NCBI GenBank assembly: GCA_030043175.1
Contig: JASHYD010001102.1
Span: 1-5,111, forward strand
Source: Xanthobacteraceae bacterium
GTDB lineage: Bacteria > Pseudomonadota > Alphaproteobacteria > Rhizobiales > Xanthobacteraceae
DNA length: 5,111 nt
Reading direction: 5' to 3'
A program made the translations under genes and the position numbers. The stretch's first letter is position 1. Each line of letters opens with the position of its first letter. The notes under the pieces were generated by a model. It worked only from the letters and a program-made list of their open reading frames with translations, did not search any database and was not told the DNA's origin. Positions 1-5,111 of this stretch are shown here, in pieces.

Positions 1-14
1 ATATCCCGTCGATC

Positions 15-47
15 ACAAAGTTGCGGCGTCCCAAGCCGCAACTTTGT
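15..47 (-). terminator. Perfect 13-bp hairpin after the Bug gene
   Basis: Bases 15-27 and 35-47 are exact reverse complements, leaving a 7-nt loop at 28-34. The structure begins 9 nt past the stop codon of the minus-strand Bug gene, where an intrinsic terminator would be expected. The stem ends in CTTTGT on the minus strand, but no long T run follows. It may therefore be a weak or bidirectional terminator, or a 3'-end stabilising stem. The pairing is seen directly; the function is inferred from position. Confidence 0.6.
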
Positions 48-56
48 ACGCCAGGA

Positions 57-1037
57 TTACTCCGCCTTGATCCCGAGTTCCTTGATGATCGGCCACCATT
101 TCTCGGCATCGGCTTTCCGGATGGCATCAAGCGCTTCGGGGGTCTGGCGCTCGCGCGGATAGACCTCGAACCCAAAATCGACCAGCCGCGAACCCACCGC
201 CGGATCGGCCAGTGCTTCCACGAAGGCTGCATTGAGTTTGCCAATAATGTCATTCGGAACGTTCTTGGGCGCGAACAGCCCAACCCAAGCGGAGAAGGAA
301 ACCGATGGCAATCCCATCTCGCCGACCGTTGGAATCTCCGGTGCCCGCGGCAGGTGCGCATCGCTTGTCACACCGAATGCTCTGATATTCCCTGCGCGCG
401 CCAGCGGGACTTGATCGGGAGTATAAAAGAAAAGATCGATTTGTCCCGCAACAAGGTCCTGCATTGCCGGGGGCAAACCACGATACGGAACAAGGGCAAA
501 CCGGGTGCGGGTGGCTTTCTGAAAGAAAGCAGTCACCATGCGGAGTCCAGCCGAGATAACGCCTGCTGACGCCTTGTTCGGGTTGGCCCTGAGCCAAGCG
601 ATTAATTCATTCAGGTCCTTCGCCGGCAGGGATGCTTTTCCGTAAAGCACATATGGAGTGGCATATACCGGTGCAATGGGAGTGAAATCAGCCAGGAGAT
701 CATAGGAAAGGGAATAGAAAGCGCCGTTCAGCACATTGGTTGCGATGGTACCTATGCCGATCGTATAGCCATCCGGTCGTGCCCGAGCAATCCGACCGAC
801 TCCGATGTTGCCGTCGGCCCCAGTCACGTTATCGACGATGATGGGTTGGCGCAACGCCACACGCATGCGTTCGGCGAGGATTCTGCCGACCACATCCGTA
901 GAGCTGCCCGCGGCGAAAGGGACAATCATGTTGATGGGACGCGTCGGATAGGTCTGCGCCGTTGCGACCCACGAGACGGCCGGCAGAGCGGCAGCGCCCG
1001 CGGCCAAGTGCAGGAATTTCCGACGTGCAAGTTTCAT
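57..1037 (-). CDS. Bug/TctC-family tripartite tricarboxylate transporter substrate-binding protein
   Basis: This encodes a 326-residue periplasmic solute-binding protein of the Bug (TctC) family. Such proteins capture small carboxylates or similar metabolites for TctAB-type transporters. The N-terminus carries a twin-arginine-like motif (RRKFLHL, residues 5-11), an Ala-rich hydrophobic stretch and a likely cleavage site after A27. The mature part starts with the family's YPTRPI and MIVPF strand (30-41), followed by the ligand-loop segment GSSTDVVGR (44-52). Other family marks are VPYRG (183-187), DLVAGQIDLFF (194-204), the RAPEIPTVGEMGLP region (231-244) and a WVGLFAPKNVP segment (251-261). 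The length is normal. The start at 1037 is supported by a GGGAGGGG ribosome binding site at 1041-1048. No TctA or TctB gene lies in the window, so it appears to be an orphan binding protein, as many Bug proteins are. The ligand cannot be deduced. A decayed paralogue lies immediately upstream on the same strand. Confidence 0.95.
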   Translation of the reverse strand: MKLARRKFLHLAAGAAALPAVSWVATAQTYPTRPINMIVPFAAGSSTDVVGRILAERMRVALRQPIIVDNVTGADGNIGVGRIARARPDGYTIGIGTIATNVLNGAFYSLSYDLLADFTPIAPVYATPYVLYGKASLPAKDLNELIAWLRANPNKASAGVISAGLRMVTAFFQKATRTRFALVPYRGLPPAMQDLVAGQIDLFFYTPDQVPLARAGNIRAFGVTSDAHLPRAPEIPTVGEMGLPSVSFSAWVGLFAPKNVPNDIIGKLNAAFVEALADPAVGSRLVDFGFEVYPRERQTPEALDAIRKADAEKWWPIIKELGIKAE

Positions 1038-1293
1038 CGCCCCCTCCCTCGACGGCAGCTTGCCAAGACCTTAGCAAAACGGATGGCGTGAGGTAAGTTT
1101 CTGACAAGCCATTCGACGTTCTTGCGGATGTCCTCAGCAATGACAGCATCGTTCGGCAGGGCAAGCAGGTCGAAGAATTCCGAAAGATTGCTATCCACGG
1201 TGCGCTCAATCAGTGCCGAGGATACGCGGTCACTCTGGCGTAGAGAAGGCGTTGAGCAAAGTGCGGCGGCCAGAACAATCGGTGCCAAGCAAC
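1038..1293. other. Gap between the two Bug copies, with an unassigned coding-like stretch
   Basis: This gap holds the ribosome binding site and presumably the promoter of the intact Bug gene. I saw no convincing -35/-10 pair. On the minus strand, 1064-1219 reads as an uninterrupted, protein-like segment with alternating hydrophobic and charged residues (it includes LSEFFDLLALPNDAVIAEDI). It has no credible start and runs into the ribosome-binding-site region of the Bug gene. I do not recognise it. It may be the remnant of a lost gene or chance. Confidence 0.3.
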
Positions 1294-1542
1294 TTACGGG
1301 CAGCCTATAGCAGCCGGGGGCCCTATGGGAACGGGTCGATCTTTTTTGCAGCGTGAGCGGCAGCTCATGGCCCAGCGCGACGGGCGGAGGTTTGACGGCC
1401 AACCGTCGCTTTCGGGGTATAACGGCACGATCATGGTAATCGGTCGCGTCGGCCAGATTTGCGCCGCTGCGACCCGCGAGATGAGCGGCGCCGCCGCCGC
1501 GCATGCGGCAAGGCGCAACAATTTCCGGCGCGCAAGTTTCAT
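1294..1542 (-). pseudogene. Decayed N-terminal fragment of a second Bug/TctC-family binding protein
   Basis: From 1542 the minus strand reads MKLARRKLLRLAACAAAAPL and continues to AAAQIWPTRPITMIVP. This matches the intact neighbour's first 40 residues closely, including the twin-arginine motif and the cleavage region. A strong ribosome binding site (GGAGGGGAGA, 1543-1552) also remains. Beyond about 1425 the same frame gives sequence unlike any Bug protein and stops at 1294. A different frame between about 1410 and 1340 gives a possible remnant (ALGHELPLTLQ) of the helix and strand that follow in Bug proteins, which suggests a frameshift plus loss of the remaining roughly 250 codons. The leader could still be translated into a short exported peptide of about 82 residues, but no function is expected. 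An in-frame Met further upstream (1608) is less likely because the ribosome binding site and the paralogy both point to 1542. Confidence 0.75.
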
Positions 1543-1552
1543 TCTCCCCTCC

Positions 1553-2016
1553 ATCGATGGCAGACCAACGGGCCTCCGCATAGCCGACTCTGTCGCGTAC
1601 TCGTCCATCGCGAACGAAGCTAGCTGTCTGCGCGGTATTCGCCTGCTCTGCGCAACGCGGCGGGAACCGCTACACGCTACCCCCGCGCGCCCCGGCGTCC
1701 TTCATTGCACCCAAGCCGAGAATGGAGTCGGGGCAATCGACGCCCATAAAATTGCAAGCCTTTCTCCGGAATTGTCCCACCAATTCGGTTTCCTTCGAAG
1801 GGCATATTCTCCAGACCGGATTGCCAGAAAAGAACGGCAGCCCCACACGACGCGCCCGGTCGCACACTCATAGCGACGGGTATCTCGACCAATCTGTTTA
1901 ATAGTGGCGACAATTTTTTTATGACCCGCGAACGCGGTTTGAAACGAAGCTATCTTCGGGCGGACATTTCTTGTTATTCTTTTCCGCCTTCATCGCATTT
2001 CGGAATCGAGTAGAGC
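1553..2016. other. About 460 bp with no recognisable gene
   Basis: No reading frame here resembles a protein family I know. Several frames stay open on both strands between about 1670 and 1913, as expected for high-GC DNA, and they overlap each other, so none can be preferred. The stretch 1900-1985 is more AT-rich than its surroundings, with a T7 run at 1914-1920. It would be a reasonable place for the promoter of the downstream TPR gene, but no clear promoter boxes are visible. Confidence 0.4.
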
Positions 2017-2636
2017 ATGCGCTGGGCTCAACGAATCGGTTTGTCACTGACGTTGGCGGGGTACGGGCACGCTATGTTGGCGAATGCCCAGACGCCCCAG
2101 GATTGGGCTCTTTGCTTGGGAGGACCTTAGCTCGCCTGATCTCCCTATCCAGGGGTGCACCGCCGTGATCCAGATGGGACGGCAACTACTCGATCGGCTT
2201 GCAACCGCCTACAACAATCGCGGTGTTGCCTACGGCTCAAGGGCGAATACGAAAGCGCCATCAACGACTTCAATGAGGCCATCAAACTGCGGCCTGCCTT
2301 CGCCAATGCATTCAACAACCGGGCCGTCGCCTACCGAAACAAAGGCGACTTGGATCGAGCGCTGGCAGACTATGACCAAGCCATACGCTTGAGGCCCGAC
2401 TACGTTTCAGCGTTTTAAACCGCGGGCTCCTTTTCGACGAGAAAGGTACATATCAGCGTGCGGTTGACGACTTTTCTATAGCGCTTCGACTCGACCCGCA
2501 AAATCCGATCGTGCTCTATAGGCGCGGTCAAGCGTTCCTAAAGAATGGCAATATTGCGGCAGCGGATGCAGACATCGCTGCTGCGCAGACCATGAAACCG
2601 GACATCGCCGACGTGATCGTTCGCACAGAACGATAG
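2017..2636 (+). pseudogene. Secreted TPR-repeat protein gene broken by three frameshifts
   Basis: The ATG at 2017 opens a signal peptide (MRWAQRIGLSLTLAGYGHAM, then LANAQ), and that frame ends at a TAG at 2128-2130. The protein continues in the next frame from about 2112 as WEDLSSPDLPIQGCTAVIQM, a pre-TPR segment that I recall from rhizobial secreted TPR proteins. A second shift near 2243 leads into GEYESAINDFNEAIKLRP. A third, in the T run at 2413-2416, moves from a TAA (2416-2418) into NRGLLFDEKG and on to the final TAG at 2634-2636. Read across the shifts, four TPR units are evident (roughly 2198-2292, 2296-2397, 2398-2500 and 2502-2603), each with the usual N/Y-R-G-x-A and A-x-x-D-F/Y-x-x-A-I/L-x-L-x-P pattern. 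An intact version would have about 206 residues and act as a periplasmic or secreted protein-interaction module. The ribosome binding site is weak (GAG at 2008-2010). Three shifts within about 310 bp make a true pseudogene more likely than sequencing error. Confidence 0.85.
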
Positions 2637-2777
2637 TGGGGGTCCTCTGCGACGATGCGAGAGCCCTGATCATCATTCAGCGGCCAATGTCCGCCGGTCT
2701 ACGACCGGTTCGTCCACTGAGCGATCCAGGCCGTCGCTAAAAATCGGCGATAGCTCGATCGGCCTCGTATTGACGAA

Positions 2778-2803
2778 TTCGGGCGAGACCGTGCTCGCCC
2801 GAA
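2778..2803 (-). terminator. 10-bp perfect hairpin after the MBL-fold gene
   Basis: TTCGGGCGAG at 2778-2787 pairs exactly with CTCGCCCGAA at 2794-2803 around a 6-nt loop. The hairpin starts 33 nt past the minus-strand stop at 2837. The stem is GC-rich and stable. On the minus strand it is followed by TTCGTC rather than a clean T run, so intrinsic termination is plausible but not certain. Confidence 0.55.
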
Positions 2804-2836
2804 CGCAGTTCATTGATCAAGGATCCGATTAGCTCC

Positions 2837-4447
2837 TCAGCCCCCGTCACCCTGCTGCGGGGTCCGTGCCGCGACCGGCCCGACAATCCGCTCGAAATCG
2901 GCGTTCGAGCCAGGATTGCCATGGATCGGCACGTGCGTCGTCACATCCAGCTTCAGCCGCTTGAGGTTGCGATACAACACAACGGCGTTGTTGTTCACAT
3001 TGGCCAAGGTCCCTCCCGCGGGCGGCGGGCCGTAAAGGTCCGCATTGATCACGATCTTTTCCTTCGGGAGATAGGCGATCAGCATGTTGTCGCTGTGGTT
3101 GAGGCCATCGACGTGATAGAGCTCGATGATCTGATTGCCGTCGCTGATCGTGTAGTGGTCCGTGAACGTCTGCAATTCCAGCGTTCCCGGACCGGTCGGC
3201 GCAAACGGCCGTTGCGATAGCCGATCGAATTGCAGCGTCCGCTGCTGCGGAGCCAGCACGACCCGCTGATAGAAGTTTCTGTTGCGGTCGTCGGTGATGA
3301 CCGTCGCGCCTTCCGCCACGAAGCCGCGTACGCCACCCAGATGATCAAAGTGATTATGGGTGTTGACGAGGTAGCGGATCGGCTTGTTGGGGAAGAGTTT
3401 GTGGACTTCGGCGACCACTGCGTTGGTGCGCTGGTTGCTCAGCGGCCCTTCGATCACCGTCACGTAGTCCTTGAACTCGACTGCGACGCTGTTATGCGAC
3501 CCGCCACCGATGAGGTAGGCGCCAGGGGCGAGCTGGGTCGAGACCACGTTGGTGTGGGTAGGGACCGGGGCGTTGCGCACAGCATCCGGAACAGCCTGTG
3601 CGGCGTCCGCGCCGTTGATCTTGACGTCCTGCACCCGCAGATCGAGGTAGTTGTGGCCGCCCGGGATCAGCGGATGGTCGCCCATGTGGGCATGGAGCCG
3701 GAACGGGTACTTCACGCCGTTGCCGACGTCGCGATAGTCGCTCCAGCGGTATTCGACCATCTTGTCGCCGAGCACCGGGTCGGGAACCCAGGTAATCACC
3801 CGCTCGAGCATGTTGTCGCTGTTGAACTCGCCGGTCAGGCGGCGGGTGCATTGCGGCTGCGGGCCGTCGCAGACCTTCACGGAGAATGCGACGACTTTGA
3901 CGGTGCGGTTGGTCCGGCCGTAGTAGTGGTCTGTGGCGGCGGCGTTGGGCGCAGCCAAGCCCGCCTTGATGAAGCCGATCGGGTTCGACCAGATGGCGAG
4001 CTGGCGATCGCCTGCGTCAGTGGCCAAAACCCGCACGGGCTGCCCTTGCGGGTTCAGGTTCCAGCCGATGTCGCTGTTGACGAACTCAGTAAAGTGCTGC
4101 TCGCCCTGCACCGGGAAGCCGGCGCCGCCGCCGCGCGGGATATTGTTGCCCTGAACGCGGACATAGTCGGCCTTTGCCGACTTGCTGTCAAAGTCAACGC
4201 TGTCGACGTTGCTCTTGAGGTCCGTACGCGGCAGGTCGCCCTCAGAGAACTGCTGGCCCGGATATCCCCGCCAGCCGGTCGACGAAGCCACATATGAATG
4301 GACTTTGCTGGCGCCGATCGCGGCGTCGGCGGCTTGCAATATCGCCTTACCAGCAGCTTGGTTGGGATTCGGCTGGCCTTGCTGCGCCGCTGCCGGCACG
4401 ACCAAGGCACTGGATGCTAACAGGAGCATCCCCAATCTGACGTTCAT
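2837..4447 (-). CDS. Exported metallo-beta-lactamase-fold hydrolase with uncharacterised N-terminal region
   Basis: This encodes a 536-residue protein. Residues 1-21 form a Sec-type signal peptide (MNVRLGMLLLASSALVVPAA, then A-QQ) with no lipobox, so a periplasmic or secreted location is expected. Residues of about 25-300 match nothing I can name. They are rich in beta-strand-like and aromatic segments and contain a C193/C200 pair that could form a disulfide. From about 305 to 515 lies a metallo-beta-lactamase fold: HNHFDH (H364, H366, D368, H369), H451 in NHSDN, D470 in INADLY and H509 near the C-terminus. These supply the full set of ligands for a two-metal, usually zinc, site. The substrate is unknown; the family includes lactamases, lactonases, thioesterases and sulfatases. 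The start at 4447 is preferred over upstream in-frame Met codons (4462, 4555) because it gives a clean signal peptide and has GGGAG 8 nt upstream. No overlapping partner gene is present, so it is probably transcribed alone. Confidence 0.93.
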   Translation of the reverse strand: MNVRLGMLLLASSALVVPAAAQQGQPNPNQAAGKAILQAADAAIGASKVHSYVASSTGWRGYPGQQFSEGDLPRTDLKSNVDSVDFDSKSAKADYVRVQGNNIPRGGGAGFPVQGEQHFTEFVNSDIGWNLNPQGQPVRVLATDAGDRQLAIWSNPIGFIKAGLAAPNAAATDHYYGRTNRTVKVVAFSVKVCDGPQPQCTRRLTGEFNSDNMLERVITWVPDPVLGDKMVEYRWSDYRDVGNGVKYPFRLHAHMGDHPLIPGGHNYLDLRVQDVKINGADAAQAVPDAVRNAPVPTHTNVVSTQLAPGAYLIGGGSHNSVAVEFKDYVTVIEGPLSNQRTNAVVAEVHKLFPNKPIRYLVNTHNHFDHLGGVRGFVAEGATVITDDRNRNFYQRVVLAPQQRTLQFDRLSQRPFAPTGPGTLELQTFTDHYTISDGNQIIELYHVDGLNHSDNMLIAYLPKEKIVINADLYGPPPAGGTLANVNNNAVVLYRNLKRLKLDVTTHVPIHGNPGSNADFERIVGPVAARTPQQGDGG

Positions 4448-4455
4448 ACGGCTAT

Positions 4456-4460
4456 CTCCC
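4456..4460 (-). promoter_or_regulatory. Ribosome binding site that fixes the MBL-fold gene start
   Basis: The minus strand reads GGGAG here, 8 nt before the ATG at 4447. The motif overlaps an alternative ATG (4462), which makes that Met and the longer reading frame starting at 4555 unlikely starts. The chosen start also places the signal peptide right at the N-terminus. Confidence 0.7.
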
Positions 4461-4537
4461 ATGTTGAATTGGTCCCAAGCGGCTACTGAATGGAAGGGTT
4501 GTGTGACCCGGCACTGAGCCTTGGGACTTTGCGTGTT

Positions 4538-4552
4538 TCCCCAGCTTGGGGA
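4538..4552. promoter_or_regulatory. 15-bp inverted repeat upstream of the MBL-fold gene
   Basis: TCCCCA (4538-4543) and TGGGGA (4547-4552) flank a GCT spacer and form a perfect dyad about 90 bp upstream of the MBL-fold start. An AT-rich GATATTTG lies just upstream of it on the minus strand and might be part of a -10 region, though no good -35 box accompanies it. The dyad could be a repressor or activator site, or a short hairpin in the leader. The symmetry is seen directly; the role is a guess. Confidence 0.3.
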
Positions 4553-4654
4553 CAAATATCAAATCGGCACCAAGTTGGAAAGCTGACGCAGAAGTTGTGC
4601 CGCAGCTTGCCGATGCAGGACGCAGGAAGGGATGAAGCACGCGGATGTAATTGC

Positions 4655-4870
4655 ATGTCGCGGTCGATGCGAACGTCATGGAAGCCGAAACGCAACGAGA
4701 ACGATCGCAGCGTTTTCAAACCTACCGACTGTTCCGTGGCCTGGCTGCCGGCAGCACGGAAGCCTGAGAAGGCCGGCAACGTCTTTGTGGGCGTCACCTG
4801 TCTTGCCTGCGGATCAATGCACCTCGTCAACCCGCAGATGGGCAAGACGCCAAGCGAAAGCAGCGAATAA
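4655..4870 (+). CDS. Doubtful small CxxC protein, possibly decayed
   Basis: This would encode 71 residues. The C-terminal half (FVGVTCLACGSMHLVNPQMG, then K) resembles a small single-domain family that I recall as common in Bradyrhizobium. It ends in C-x-A-C, an HLVNP-type motif and a GK tail, and usually has an earlier F-x-C-P-T-T-G motif that would complete a zinc site. Here C49 and C52 are present. The expected first half-site appears as FKPTDCSVAWLP (residues 21-32), with the first Cys missing and the Gly replaced by C26. The start is uncertain: ATG at 4655 has GGA 9 nt upstream, ATG at 4667 would give 67 residues, and ATG at 4613 is also in frame. It is convergent with the gene at the right edge, with 33 nt between them. 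It may be a diverged functional gene or an early pseudogene; no function is known. Confidence 0.45.
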   Translation: MSRSMRTSWKPKRNENDRSVFKPTDCSVAWLPAARKPEKAGNVFVGVTCLACGSMHLVNPQMGKTPSESSE

Positions 4871-4903
4871 CAAGCCACGACCCGGGAAACGGGCTATTCT
4901 CGC

Positions 4904-5111
4904 TTAGCCACGCGGCCCAGTAAGCGCGGCTTCGAGCAAGCGACTTGGATCACGCTCACCAAGCATTGCCGCTGTTATGATTCGTCTGGCGATGATTTCG
5001 CGTGCTGCTTCAGGCTGACTGGTGTCGCTTAGCCCTTCACAAGCAGCCTCGAAAGCGTCGCTCATCGCCGCAGTTGCCTCCGGGTCGAAGGCTCCCGGTT
5101 GTATGTATGAG
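4904..5111 (-). CDS. C-terminal part of a small uncharacterised protein, running off the right edge
   Basis: The minus strand has an open frame from the window edge (first complete codon at 5110) to a TAA at 4904-4906, giving 68 residues: SYIQPGAFDPEATAAMSDAF, then EAACEGLSDTSQPEAAREII, then a helical tail with GERDPSRLLEAALTG. This resembles a short helical family that I remember from Bradyrhizobium-type genomes, typically with a PGAFDPEA region, an AFEAAC helix and a GERDP motif. Its function is unknown. The true start should lie only a few codons beyond the window. The internal Met at residue 16 falls inside the conserved part and is unlikely to be the start. Confidence 0.7.
   Translation of the reverse strand, partial: SYIQPGAFDPEATAAMSDAFEAACEGLSDTSQPEAAREIIARRIITAAMLGERDPSRLLEAALTGPRG

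Noticed and set aside
1325..1873. Plus-strand open frame of 182 residues across the Bug fragment and the empty region
   Set aside because: Its first part is antisense to the readable Bug signal peptide, and its composition (many Arg, Ala and Pro, no motif) fits a shadow frame in high-GC DNA.
1677..1913. Minus-strand open frames around 1670-1913 as a possible small gene
   Set aside because: Three overlapping frames stay open, none has a good ribosome binding site or a recognisable family, and no single frame stands out.
2694..2710. Short hairpin CCGGT-CTACG-ACCGG after the TPR pseudogene
   Set aside because: The stem is only 5 bp with no following T run, which is expected by chance in GC-rich sequence.
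3230..4297. Plus-strand open frame of 355 residues
   Set aside because: It lies antisense to the MBL-fold gene, whose metal-ligand motifs and signal peptide are clear. The frame is an effect of GC-rich codon use.
4521..4535. Possible sigma-54 promoter (TTGGGAC...TTTGCG)
   Set aside because: The spacing between the GG and GC elements does not fit the -24/-12 consensus.
4873..4895. Possible bidirectional terminator between the convergent small genes
   Set aside because: Only CCCG/CGGG pairs cleanly. Extending the stem needs a 4-nt bulge, and there is no strong T run on either side.

Overview
The window looks like high-GC alphaproteobacterial DNA, most likely from the Bradyrhizobium group. This is inferred from the kinds of proteins present: an orphan Bug-type solute-binding protein, a secreted TPR protein, an exported metallo-beta-lactamase-fold protein, and two small families that I recall from Bradyrhizobium genomes. 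I had no database search to confirm it. There are no RNA genes, no CRISPR array and no recognisable transposase. I found no new biological system. The window is an ordinary accessory stretch with three good or probable genes, one doubtful small gene and two decayed genes.

Layout. A 13-bp perfect hairpin (15-47) sits just past the end of an intact minus-strand gene for a periplasmic Bug/TctC-family binding protein (57-1037) with a Tat-like signal peptide. Upstream of it on the same strand is the start of a second, related Bug gene (about 1294-1542). Its ribosome binding site, signal peptide and first beta strand survive, but the rest has lost frame and similarity. Positions 1543-2016 contain nothing I can name. 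A plus-strand gene for a secreted TPR protein (2017-2636) is broken by three frameshifts, yet its signal peptide and four TPR units can still be read by moving between frames.

The right half is dominated by a minus-strand gene (2837-4447, 536 residues) for an exported protein. It has an uncharacterised N-terminal region of about 300 residues followed by a metallo-beta-lactamase-fold domain with all expected metal ligands. A 10-bp hairpin (2778-2803) follows its stop codon and a 15-bp inverted repeat (4538-4552) lies upstream of its start. Beyond it are a doubtful small plus-strand gene with one CxxC motif (about 4655-4870) and, convergent with it, the C-terminal end of a small uncharacterised protein running off the right edge (4904-5111).

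The genes do not form an obvious pathway. The two Bug genes are tandem paralogues, and no TctA/TctB membrane partners are present. The other genes look independently transcribed. The large exported or periplasmic share (Bug, TPR and MBL proteins) is the only common theme.
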